Assembly (NCBI GenBank): GCA_017412025.1
Contig: JAFQOY010000100.1
Span: forward strand, 1-6,062
Reading direction: 5' to 3'
Source of the DNA: Clostridia bacterium
GTDB lineage: Bacteria > Bacillota_A > Clostridia > Christensenellales > Aristaeellaceae
DNA length: 6,062 nucleotides
Positions 1-5,639 of this stretch are shown piece after piece; positions within the stretch are counted from its first letter, which is position 1, and each line of letters begins with the position of its first letter. Position numbers and translations under genes: made by a program. Under the pieces are notes generated by a model. The model did no database searches and had not been told where the DNA came from. It saw only the letters and a list, made by a program, of their open reading frames with translations.

Positions 1-100
1 CAGCGACGATGTGGGCGATGCTCAGGTCGTACTCAGCAGCCTGGGCGATAGCGCCGAAGCAGAAGAGCATGGCCAGAGCGATGAGCAGGATTTTCTTCAT
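1..100 (-). CDS. Secreted or lipid-free periplasmic-type protein, N-terminal 33 codons only (possible solute-binding protein)
   Basis: Reading leftwards from an ATG at 98-100, the window holds 33 codons before the edge cuts the gene. They begin MKKILLIALAMLFCFGAIAQ and continue AAEYDLSIAHIVA. This is a textbook Sec signal peptide: two lysines, a hydrophobic core of about 15 residues, and an Ala-X-Ala-like cleavage region near residues 19-22. There is no lipobox cysteine at the cleavage site. A strong AGGAGG (108-113 on the plus strand) lies 7 bases upstream of the ATG, and a near-consensus promoter lies further upstream, so the start is well supported. The mature N-terminus (EYDLSIAHIVA) resembles the first strand of DctP-type TRAP transporter solute-binding proteins, where a hydrophobic strand ends in a His. 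That is a weak match over few residues. Other extracytoplasmic solute-binding families are possible. Confidence 0.75.
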   Translation of the reverse strand, partial: MKKILLIALAMLFCFGAIAQAAEYDLSIAHIVA

Positions 101-120
101 GGGGTTTCCTCCTTCATACT

Positions 121-136
121 TTTGACCGTAGTCAAA
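121..136. promoter_or_regulatory. Short inverted repeat in the leader of the minus-strand gene, possible operator
   Basis: TTTGAC and GTCAAA form a 6-bp inverted repeat separated by CGTA. It lies between the predicted transcription start (about 169) and the ribosome binding site (108-113) of the minus-strand gene. Its place in the transcribed leader suits a roadblock-type operator. It is short enough to occur by chance, and I recognise no regulator for it. Confidence 0.25.
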
Positions 137-175
137 TTTATGCCGCCTTAACAAAAAACGGCATTTCTTAACATG

Positions 176-204
176 ATCATATCATAATGCCCAAAGGGTG
201 TCAA
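176..204 (-). promoter_or_regulatory. Sigma-A promoter for the minus-strand signal-peptide gene
   Basis: On the minus strand TTGACA (199-204) is followed after exactly 17 bases by TATGAT (176-181). The match is perfect at -35 and has one mismatch at -10. Transcription would start near 169, giving a leader of about 70 nt with the ribosome binding site at its end. The promoter points away from the phosphate operon. Confidence 0.8.
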
Positions 205-435
205 CGGATTTTGTGTGATTAACGGATATTTAATAAAGAATGCATACAGAGATTTATATACGCGTTTATACAGAAAACTTTACATAAAGGCCGGCGAGAA
301 GGGCGGCGGGCGCAGGAAAACCGATGGAGAAACACAGGAAAGGAGCGGCGGGAGGACGGGGAAACAGGCGGAAAAAGGGAAAAAGGAGGGAAAGGAAGGG
401 GGCCAGAAAGGCCAAACGGCGCGGAAGGAAAAAGA
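205..435. other. Intergenic region: AT-rich segment, then purine-rich tract
   Basis: No convincing gene lies here. Bases 205-285 are AT-rich and contain several TTAACG/TTTATA/TTTACA-like hexamers (219, 230, 253, 265, 279). Their spacing is only partly regular, so I do not call them boxes. Bases 286-435 are strongly purine-biased on the plus strand, mostly runs of G and A, with G-tracts at 358-361, 377-379, 388-390 and 398-402. An 85-codon open frame crosses the region, but it starts at ATT, lacks a good ribosome binding site and translates into a Gly/Lys/Arg-rich low-complexity string. I treat it as non-coding. Confidence 0.6.
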
Positions 436-474
436 TTTACATGGAATTTACATACGATTCTTGACGGCTTAACG
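436..474 (+). promoter_or_regulatory. Pho-box-like array of four hexamers with 11-bp spacing
   Basis: Hexamers start at 436 (TTTACA), 447 (TTTACA), 458 (TTCTTG) and 469 (TTAACG), each separated by exactly five bases. The known Gram-positive PhoP recognition pattern is direct TT(A/T/C)ACA repeats about 11 bp apart upstream of, or overlapping, the -35 region. The first two copies match it perfectly, the fourth has one mismatch, and the third is poor. Relative to the predicted start near 496 the array spans about -60 to -22. Since the operon encodes a PhoB/PhoR-type pair, autoregulation by its own regulator is the natural reading. That reading is an inference. Confidence 0.65.
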
Positions 475-489
475 GCGCATTGGTAAGAT
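461..489 (+). promoter_or_regulatory. Promoter of the phosphate operon
   Basis: TTGACG (461-466) and TAAGAT (484-489) are 17 bases apart, each with one mismatch to the sigma-A consensus. The -35 element overlaps the third and fourth Pho-box hexamers. Transcription would start near 496, just downstream of a possible ATG at 495, so translation is more likely from the ATG at 540. Confidence 0.6.
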
Positions 490-539
490 GATCAATGGAT
501 ATACTTCAAATGGAATTCAAAGGAAAAGGAAGAAGAGAC

Positions 540-2309
540 ATGGACATTTTCGCGGTACTGGATATGATCTGCGGCCTGGCGCTGTTCCTGTACGGCATGC
601 ACATCATGGGCGAGGGGCTCAAGCGCATGTCCGGCGGAAAGCTGGAGGGCATTCTGGAAAAGCTGACCAGCAATACGATGAAGGCCGTGCTGCTGGGCGC
701 GGGCGTGACGGCCGTGATCCAGTCCTCCTCTGCGACGACGGTGATGGTGGTCGGCTTCGTCAACTCCGGCATCATGAAGCTGTCGCAGGCGGCGGGCGTG
801 ATCATGGGCGCGAACATCGGTACGACGATGACCAGCTGGCTGCTGTCGCTGACGGGCATCGAGGGCGGGAGCCTGTTTGTCAGGCTGCTCAAGCCTTCGT
901 CCTTTACGCCTGTGCTGGCGATCATCGGCGTGGCGTTCATCCTGTTCACCAAGTCAGAAAAGAAGCACAACGCGGGCACGATCCTGGTGGGCTTTACGGT
1001 GCTGATGTGCGGCATGGACATGATGAGCGCGGCGGTGAAGCCGCTGGCGAACGTGCCGGGATTCACAAACATTCTGCTGATGTTTGAAAACCCGGTGATG
1101 GGCATGATCGCCGGCCTGGTGCTGACGGCTGTGATCCAGTCCTCCTCGGCGTCGGTGGGTATCCTGCAGGCGCTGTGCGTGACGGGCGCGGTGCGCTACT
1201 CGGCGGCGCTGCCGATCATCATGGGCCAGAACATCGGCACCTGCGTGACGGCGATGATCTCCGCCGTGGGCGCGAGCAAAAACGCGCGCCGCGCGTCGCT
1301 GATTCATCTGTATTTCAATCTCATCGGCACGGTGGTGCTGATGGCGGTATTCTATGCGGTCAACGCGGTATTCCCGTTCGCCTTCCTTGACGATGCGGCC
1401 AATGCGGCTGGCATCGCGGTGATCCACACGGCGTTCAACGTGATCGCGACGGCGATGCTGCTGCCGTTCTCCTCTTTGCTGGTGAAACTGGCGACGCTGA
1501 CGGTACGCGAGGACGAGAAGACCGAGCGCATCGACGACTTCAAGCTGCTTGACGAGCGCTTCCTGATGACGCCGGGCTTTGCCGTGGAGCAGTGCCGCGT
1601 GGTGGCCTCGCGCATGGCGGAACTGACGATGGAGGCCATCGATCTGGCGATTGAGCTGATCGACGGCGGAAAATACGACGAGGACAAGGCCGAGCGCGTG
1701 GAGGCGCTGGAGACAAAGATCGACCGCTACGAGGACAACCTGGGCACGTACATGGTCAAGCTGTCCCACAGGAAGCTCTCGCGCACGGACAGCGGCACGC
1801 TGTCGATGCTGCTGCACTGCATCAGCGACTTTGAACGCATCAGCGACCACGCGCTCAACATCCTGGATTCTGCGAGGGAAATGCACGAAAAGAAGCTGAG
1901 CTTCTCTGAGCAGGCGACGGGCGAGCTGCACGTGTTTGCGCGCGCGGTGCGCGATATCGTGACGCGCACGGTCGATTGCTTTGTCAACGGCGACGCGGAC
2001 GTGGCGCGCACGGTCGAGCCGCTTGAGGAATGCATCGACAACCTGAACGCCGCGGTGAAGAGCAGGCACATCGACCGCCTGACGCGCGGAGAATGCACGA
2101 TCGAGCTGGGCTTTGTGCTGCAGGACATCTCCACCAACTTCGAGCGCGTATCGGATCACTGCTCGAATATCGCGATCTGCCAGATTCAGGCGCCGATGGA
2201 CGAATACGAGACGCACGGCTACATGAAGCAGATGAAGGAAGCGGAGATGCGCGCCTTTGACGAGGCGGAGAGCGCGTTTGAAAAGCAGTATGCGCTGCCG
2301 CAGGCATAA
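540..2309 (+). CDS. Na+/phosphate cotransporter (NptA/YjbB type) with C-terminal PhoU-like domain
   Basis: This 589-residue protein would import inorganic phosphate with sodium across the cytoplasmic membrane. Two Na/Pi_cotran repeats are visible. QSSSATT (residues 61-67) with GANIGT (90-95), and QSSSAS (200-205) with GQNIGT (229-234), are the paired signatures of the SLC34-like family. Hydrophobic helices fill residues 1 to about 320. The rest, from about 345, is helical and PhoU-like, with two copies of the acidic metal-binding motif: FERISDH (431-437) and FERVSDH (534-540). The length is normal for bacterial NptA-PhoU fusions.

I chose the ATG at 540 (MDIFAVL) over the in-frame ATG at 495. 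The family usually starts this way, a purine-rich AAGGAAG lies just upstream, and the predicted transcript begins near 496. The response regulator gene follows after 23 bases. The Pho-box array upstream suggests induction under phosphate limitation. The family call is firm; the direction of transport and any regulatory role of the PhoU part are inferred. Confidence 0.95.
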   Translation: MDIFAVLDMICGLALFLYGMHIMGEGLKRMSGGKLEGILEKLTSNTMKAVLLGAGVTAVIQSSSATTVMVVGFVNSGIMKLSQAAGVIMGANIGTTMTSWLLSLTGIEGGSLFVRLLKPSSFTPVLAIIGVAFILFTKSEKKHNAGTILVGFTVLMCGMDMMSAAVKPLANVPGFTNILLMFENPVMGMIAGLVLTAVIQSSSASVGILQALCVTGAVRYSAALPIIMGQNIGTCVTAMISAVGASKNARRASLIHLYFNLIGTVVLMAVFYAVNAVFPFAFLDDAANAAGIAVIHTAFNVIATAMLLPFSSLLVKLATLTVREDEKTERIDDFKLLDERFLMTPGFAVEQCRVVASRMAELTMEAIDLAIELIDGGKYDEDKAERVEALETKIDRYEDNLGTYMVKLSHRKLSRTDSGTLSMLLHCISDFERISDHALNILDSAREMHEKKLSFSEQATGELHVFARAVRDIVTRTVDCFVNGDADVARTVEPLEECIDNLNAAVKSRHIDRLTRGECTIELGFVLQDISTNFERVSDHCSNIAICQIQAPMDEYETHGYMKQMKEAEMRAFDEAESAFEKQYALPQA

Positions 2310-2332
2310 GGAAAAGAGCCGGGAGGCAAGAG

Positions 2333-3004
2333 ATGATATACATCGTGGAGGACGATCAGAGCATCCGGGAAATCGAGCTGTTTGCGCTTGAAAACAGCGG
2401 ATACGAGGCCAGAGGCTTTGAAAACGCACGCGCCTTCTGGCAGGCGGCGGAGGAAAGGCTGCCCGAGCTGATCCTGCTTGACATCATGCTCAATGGCGAG
2501 GACGGCCTGACCGTGCTCAGAAAGCTGCGGGAGCGGACGGAGACGCGGCGGATTCCGGTGATCCTGGTGACGGCGCGGGGCGAGGAGATCGACAGGGTGA
2601 AGGGCCTCAACGCAGGCGCGGACGACTACATCTGCAAGCCCTTCGGCGTGATGGAGATGATCGCGCGGGTGAAGGCGCTGCTGCGGCGCACGCAGGAGGC
2701 GGACGCGGATATACTGCGCTGCGGCCGGGTGACGCTTGACACGAGGCGGCGCATGATGTATGTTGACGGCAGAGCGGTGGAACTGACGTACAAGGAATTT
2801 GAGCTGCTGCGCCTGCTGATGAAAAACGAGGGCGTTGTGATTTCGCGCGAGGTGATCATGGAGCGCGTGTGGGACTGCAGCGCAGAGGTGGAAACCCGCA
2901 CGATCGACGTGCACATCCGCACGCTGCGCCAGAAGCTGGGCGGCGAGGGCGCGATGATCCGCACGATCCGCAATGTGGGATACATGGCGGAAGCCATGAC
3001 GTAA
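2333..3004 (+). CDS. OmpR/PhoB-family response regulator
   Basis: This is a 223-residue cytoplasmic DNA-binding regulator. The receiver domain spans about 1-118: acidic pocket E6-D7-D8, phospho-acceptor D50 (in LILLDIML), the switch Thr80 in VTARG, and Lys102 in the KPF motif. The OmpR-type winged-helix domain fills about 125-220, with ELTYKEFELLRLL, then RTIDVHIRTLRQKL, which should be the recognition helix, and a final hairpin ending RNVGYM. Length and key residues are complete, so it should be functional.

GGGAGG sits 6 bases before the ATG. Between the transporter-PhoU gene and a PhoR-like kinase, it most likely serves as the phosphate regulator that binds the hexamer array at 436-474. 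It could control other genes too. Family membership is certain. The phosphate assignment rests on context, because OmpR-family regulators of different pathways look alike. Confidence 0.95.
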   Translation: MIYIVEDDQSIREIELFALENSGYEARGFENARAFWQAAEERLPELILLDIMLNGEDGLTVLRKLRERTETRRIPVILVTARGEEIDRVKGLNAGADDYICKPFGVMEMIARVKALLRRTQEADADILRCGRVTLDTRRRMMYVDGRAVELTYKEFELLRLLMKNEGVVISREVIMERVWDCSAEVETRTIDVHIRTLRQKLGGEGAMIRTIRNVGYMAEAMT

Positions 3005-3008
3005 AGCA

Positions 3009-3037
3009 GCAGGCCTTCCGCAGCGCGGGAGGCCTGC
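3009..3037 (+). other. Strong intercistronic hairpin between regulator and kinase genes
   Basis: Bases 3009-3021 pair with 3025-3037 to form a 13-bp stem (one G-T pair) closed by the triloop AGC. It begins five bases after the regulator stop codon. No T-run follows, so it is not a standard intrinsic terminator. It may protect the 3' end of the upstream message or partly reduce kinase expression relative to the regulator. It ends 25 bases before the kinase ribosome binding site. Confidence 0.7.
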
Positions 3038-3077
3038 GGTCGTTTGCGGCCGGAGGATTTGTGGGGGAGGCATGCGG

Positions 3078-4418
3078 GTGAGAAAGAGGATACTGATACA
3101 CTTTGTGCAGCTGCTGACGGCGGCGATTGCGGTGACGACGGTGCTGATGGCGCTGCTGACGTACAGCATGTTTGAGCAGCGGGTGATGAAGGACCTGCGC
3201 GTGGACGCGCGGGTGCTGCGCGTGATGTTGGAGCCGGGCGCCAGGGCGCAGCGGCTTGACGCGCTGGGCGGCGAACTGCGGGTGACGATCATCGGCGCGG
3301 ACGGAAGCGTGGCATACGACAACCGGGCGGACAGCGGCGCGATGGAGAGCCACATGGACAGGCCCGAGGTGCGCGCGGCGATGGAACGCGGGGAAGGCAT
3401 GGACGTGCGCAATTCAAAGACCGTGGACCGGAGCGCGTTCTACTTTGCGGCGCGGCTTGAGGACGGGCGCGTGCTGCGCGTGGCGAAGGAAGCGTCGAGC
3501 ATATGGAGCGTGTACATGCGCGCCGTGCCGCTGATGCTGCTGGTGATGGCGGCGATGGTGGGGCTGTCTGCGATGGCGGCGAACATGCTGACGCGCAGGC
3601 TGATCCGCCCGATTGAGCAGATGGCGCAGGAGATGCAGGATACGCAGGCGGCGCTTGAGAGCGTGCCGTATCCGGAACTCAGACCCGTGCTGCACAGGAT
3701 CCGCGCGCAGCATGAGGAGATCGTACGCGGCGCGCAGATGCGCGTGGAATTCACGGCGAACGTATCCCACGAGCTCAAGACGCCGCTGACGTCGATATCC
3801 GGCTATGCGGAGCTGATTGAAAACGGCATGGCGAAGGAGGAACAGGCGGCGCGGTTTGCATCGGAGATCCGCAGGAGCGCGGACAGGCTGCTTCAGCTGA
3901 TCAACGACATCATCCGGCTGTCGCAGATGGATTCGCCGAAGATGGAACCGGAGCTGGAGGAGATGGATCTGGCGGAGGCGGTGCGCGCGGCGGCGGCGCA
4001 GCTTATGGGCAGCGCACAGGCGATGGACGTGGCGCTTTCGGTTGACGCGCGCCCCTCGATGGTGATGGCGGACAGGCGGATGATGGAGGAGCTGGCGCAC
4101 AACCTGATGGACAATGCGATCCGCTACAATGTGCGCGGGGGCAGCGTACAGGTGGAGGTGAAGCCGGTCAGAGACCGCGTGATGCTCAGCGTGCAGGACA
4201 CGGGCATCGGCATACGCAGGGAGAACCAGGAGCGGGTGTTTGAGCGGTTTTACAGGGTGGACAAGAGCCGCTCGAAGGCGACCGGCGGAACGGGACTGGG
4301 GCTGGCGATCGTCAAGCATATCGCGGCCAAGCACCATGCGGACATATGCCTTGAGAGCGAGCCGGGCGAGGGCACGACGGTGACGGTGAGCTTTGCGCGC
4401 CTTCGCACAGACGCATAA
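3078..4418 (+). CDS. PhoR-type membrane sensor histidine kinase
   Basis: This 446-residue kinase presumably phosphorylates the regulator encoded just before it. Membrane segments at about 5-29 and 150-172 enclose an extracytoplasmic domain of about 120 residues. A short HAMP-like linker follows (RRLIRPIEQMAQ). The HisKA domain has the H-box FTANVSHELKTPL with phospho-accepting His231. The ATPase domain has the N-box (HNLMDNAIRYN, near 341-351), the G1 box DTGIGI (374-379), the F-box ERFYRVDKSRS and the G2 box GTGLGL (from about 404). All catalytic motifs are present. No PAS domain is evident.

Two starts are possible. The ATG at 3072 has the GGGGGAGG ribosome binding site only one base away, whereas the GTG at 3078 is 7 bases from it and gives MRKRIL, so I prefer the GTG. 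Using 3072 adds two residues. PhoR identity is inferred from the neighbours; the extracytoplasmic domain could in principle sense something else. Confidence 0.93.
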   Translation: MRKRILIHFVQLLTAAIAVTTVLMALLTYSMFEQRVMKDLRVDARVLRVMLEPGARAQRLDALGGELRVTIIGADGSVAYDNRADSGAMESHMDRPEVRAAMERGEGMDVRNSKTVDRSAFYFAARLEDGRVLRVAKEASSIWSVYMRAVPLMLLVMAAMVGLSAMAANMLTRRLIRPIEQMAQEMQDTQAALESVPYPELRPVLHRIRAQHEEIVRGAQMRVEFTANVSHELKTPLTSISGYAELIENGMAKEEQAARFASEIRRSADRLLQLINDIIRLSQMDSPKMEPELEEMDLAEAVRAAAAQLMGSAQAMDVALSVDARPSMVMADRRMMEELAHNLMDNAIRYNVRGGSVQVEVKPVRDRVMLSVQDTGIGIRRENQERVFERFYRVDKSRSKATGGTGLGLAIVKHIAAKHHADICLESEPGEGTTVTVSFARLRTDA

Positions 4419-4454
4419 GCGGCGGCAGACAGGGGAAAGACAGGAGGTACGGGT

Positions 4455-5114
4455 ATGATCACATTTGAGGACATCCGAAACGACGCGAGAATCCGCGCGT
4501 ATATCGCCAAGGGACACGCGAACCTGGGCGTGCTGGGCTTCACGGAGCACGGCAGCAGCCATGCGATGAAGGCGGCCGTGACGGCGGCGGACATCCTGAC
4601 GCAGCTGGGACATGACGAGCGGGAAATCGAGCTGGCGCGCATGGCCGGATACATGCACGACCTGGGCAACTGCATCAACCGGACGGATCATGCGCACACG
4701 GGCGCGCTGATGGCGATGATGATCCTGGAGAGCATGGGCATGGATCCGCAGGAGATTGCGGTGATCGCGGCGGCGATCGGCAACCACGACGAGAAGACGG
4801 GCACGGCGGTGGACGCGGTATCGGCGGCGCTGATCCTGGCGGACAAGACGGACGTGCGCCGCAGCCGCGTGCGCGCGCAGAAGAGGACGGAATTTGACAT
4901 CCATGACAGGGTGAATTATGCGGTGGAGTCCTCGACCCTGCACGTAGACGCGGAGAAGAGGACGATCACGATGGAGATTGCGCTGGACGATTCGATGTGC
5001 TCGGTGATGGACTACTTTGAGATATTCACGGACAGGATGCTCATGTGCAGGCGCGCGGCCAAGACGCTTTCATGCCGGTTCCGGATGACGGCGAACGGAA
5101 GCAGGGTGCTTTGA
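4455..5114 (+). CDS. HD-domain phosphohydrolase-like protein
   Basis: A soluble 219-residue protein with a metal-dependent HD fold. Visible metal-site residues are His36 (or His32), the His68-Asp69 doublet in GYMHDLGN, His79/His81 (RTDHAHTG), His111 (GNHDEKTG) and Asp130 in ILADKTDV. This is the full set expected of an active HD hydrolase. The family acts on phosphorylated nucleotides or signalling nucleotides, but nothing here tells which substrate. The C-terminal part, from about residue 145, has a charged alpha/beta composition that I do not recognise.

AGGAGG lies 7 bases before the ATG, and the kinase stop is 36 bases upstream, so it is probably the last gene of the phosphate operon. It might process a nucleotide tied to phosphate status, but that is a guess from position. 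The frame stays open after the TGA at 5112-5114 up to 5213 as a basic low-complexity stretch. Confidence 0.85.
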   Translation: MITFEDIRNDARIRAYIAKGHANLGVLGFTEHGSSHAMKAAVTAADILTQLGHDEREIELARMAGYMHDLGNCINRTDHAHTGALMAMMILESMGMDPQEIAVIAAAIGNHDEKTGTAVDAVSAALILADKTDVRRSRVRAQKRTEFDIHDRVNYAVESSTLHVDAEKRTITMEIALDDSMCSVMDYFEIFTDRMLMCRRAAKTLSCRFRMTANGSRVL

Positions 5115-5222
5115 GACGCTCCCAAGCGGGGTAAAGGCGGCAGAAAAGGCGGCAGAAAGGTCGGCAGAAAAGGCTGCAGAAAGAAAAAAACGCAGAGTTC
5201 TGCGAAAAAATGAAAAAAAGTG
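5115..5222. other. Purine-rich spacer between the phosphate operon and the tRNA operon
   Basis: The spacer contains the 12-bp tandem repeats (5136-5183) and a small hairpin, CGCAG/CTGCG (5191-5195, 5200-5204), flanked by A-runs on the plus strand. A T-run follows the hairpin only on the minus strand, so it does not look like a terminator for the phosphate operon. I see no clear terminator after the HD gene, so some transcription may read into the tRNA operon. Confidence 0.5.
5136..5183 (+). repeat. Four tandem 12-bp repeats (GGCGGCAGAAAA type)
   Basis: Four exactly abutting 12-mers occur at 5136, 5148, 5160 and 5172: GGCGGCAGAAAA, GGCGGCAGAAAG, GTCGGCAGAAAA and GGCTGCAGAAAG. The unit is a multiple of three and is in the frame of the preceding HD gene, where it would read Gly-Gly-Arg-Lys. 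The divergence between units is one or two bases. Confidence 0.9.
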
Positions 5223-5251
5223 TTGACAGGCGCGGAGGGATTTGCTATAAT
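5223..5251 (+). promoter_or_regulatory. Consensus promoter of the tRNA operon
   Basis: TTGACA (5223-5228), 17 bases, TATAAT (5246-5251): a perfect sigma-A promoter, also with the extended -10 TG at 5243-5244. Transcription should start near 5258, about 24 bases before the first tRNA. Confidence 0.95.
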
Positions 5252-5281
5252 CGTCTTCGTTGATGACGCAAGTTCATCCGA

Positions 5282-5355
5282 TGGGGAATTGTGTAACGGC
5301 AGCACCTACGACTCTGACTCGTATCGTCTAGGTTCGAATCCTAGTTCCCCAGCCA
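5282..5355 (+). tRNA. tRNA-Gln (anticodon CUG)
   Basis: The gene folds into a full cloverleaf. The acceptor stem is TGGGGAA (5282-5288) with TTCCCCA (5345-5351). The anticodon stem TACGA/TCGTA encloses the loop CTCTGAC, giving anticodon CTG. The T-arm is CTAGG-TTCGAAT-CCTAG. Discriminator G is followed by an encoded CCA (5353-5355). The U1-A72 pair and the anticodon fit glutamine. It is the first gene of a two-tRNA transcript. Confidence 0.96.
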
Positions 5356-5358
5356 TAT

Positions 5359-5433
5359 GCCTCCATGGTCAAGCGGTTAAGACGCTGCCCTCTCAAGGCA
5401 GAATCAGGGGTTCGATTCCCCTTGGAGGTGCCA
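5359..5433 (+). tRNA. tRNA-Glu (anticodon CUC)
   Basis: The acceptor stem GCCTCCA (5359-5365) pairs with TGGAGGT (5423-5429), with a G-T pair at the end. The anticodon stem CTGCC/GGCAG holds the loop CTCTCAA, giving anticodon CTC. The T-arm is AGGGG-TTCGATT-CCCCT. Discriminator G is followed by encoded CCA (5431-5433). It lies three bases after tRNA-Gln and is followed at once by a terminator. CTC reads GAG only, so another tRNA-Glu (UUC) must exist elsewhere in the genome. Confidence 0.95.
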
Positions 5434-5435
5434 GG

Positions 5436-5468
5436 ACCCACGCAGAAATGCGTGGGTTTTTCTTTTTT
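5436..5468 (+). terminator. Intrinsic terminator of the tRNA operon
   Basis: ACCCACGCA (5436-5444) and TGCGTGGGT (5449-5457) form a perfect 9-bp stem with a GAAA tetraloop. A T-rich tail follows to 5468. It begins two bases after the CCA of tRNA-Glu. Confidence 0.95.
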
Positions 5469-5485
5469 GTTTTTGGAGAAATGCG

Positions 5486-5539
5486 GGACACTCCCTCCGT
5501 CATGCCTGCGGCATGCCACCTCCCTCAGGAGGGAGGCTT
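5486..5539. repeat. Palindromic dispersed repeat, copy 1 (longer copy)
   Basis: The first 35 bases (5486-5520) recur without mismatch at 5856-5890. Inside are CATGCC-TGC-GGCATG (5501-5515) and, only in this copy, CCTCCCT-CAGG-AGGGAGG (5519-5536). The two-hairpin layout between genes resembles the short interspersed palindromic repeats common in clostridial genomes. I recall this class from general knowledge and have not matched it to a named family. Confidence 0.75.
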
Positions 5540-5557
5540 GGAGACGCGCAGAAAGAA

Positions 5558-5600
5558 GGCTCCACGGAAATCAGGGGCTTACTTCCCCCTGGAGGCGCCA
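5558..5600 (+). pseudogene. Degenerate, internally deleted tRNA-Glu copy
   Basis: Bases 5569-5607 match 5402-5440 (the T-arm, the 3' acceptor strand, CCA and the start of the terminator of tRNA-Glu) at 33 of 39 positions without gaps. Just upstream, GGCTCCACGG (5558-5567) resembles the tRNA 5' end GCCTCCATGG. The D-arm and anticodon arm are missing and the TTCGA core of the T-loop is lost, so it cannot be a working tRNA. Confidence 0.75.
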
Positions 5601-5602
5601 GG

Positions 5603-5635
5603 ACCCACCAAGAAAATGCGTGGGTTTTTTCTTTT
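5603..5635 (+). terminator. Decayed copy of the tRNA terminator
   Basis: ACCCAC (5603-5608) pairs with GTGGGT (5620-5625), followed by TTTTTCTTTT. The inner three pairs of the original stem are lost, leaving six pairs around an 11-base loop. It may still terminate weakly. It belongs to the same duplicated segment as the pseudo-tRNA before it. Confidence 0.6.
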
Positions 5636-5639
5636 GTTT

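Noticed and set aside
141..163. TGCCG/CGGCA inverted repeat as a riboswitch or attenuator in the minus-strand leader
   Set aside because: There are only five pairs with a 13-base loop, and the leader of about 70 nt is too short for a known riboswitch; no conserved aptamer motif is visible.
215..472. 85-codon plus-strand open frame with a Lys/Gly-rich product
   Set aside because: It begins at ATT with no good ribosome binding site, overlaps the Pho boxes and the promoter, and its translation is low-complexity output of a purine-rich tract.
954..2429. 491-codon minus-strand open frame opposite the transporter gene
   Set aside because: It is a His/Arg/Gln-rich shadow caused by high GC in the third position of the real gene, has no domain signature and spans two genes.
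3414..4943. 509-codon minus-strand open frame opposite the kinase and HD genes
   Set aside because: It has the same Arg/His-rich shadow composition and crosses two genes with clear catalytic motifs on the other strand.
5191..5213. Possible terminator of the phosphate operon
   Set aside because: The CGCAG/CTGCG hairpin is followed by A residues on the plus strand; a T-run exists only for minus-strand transcription, where no gene needs it.
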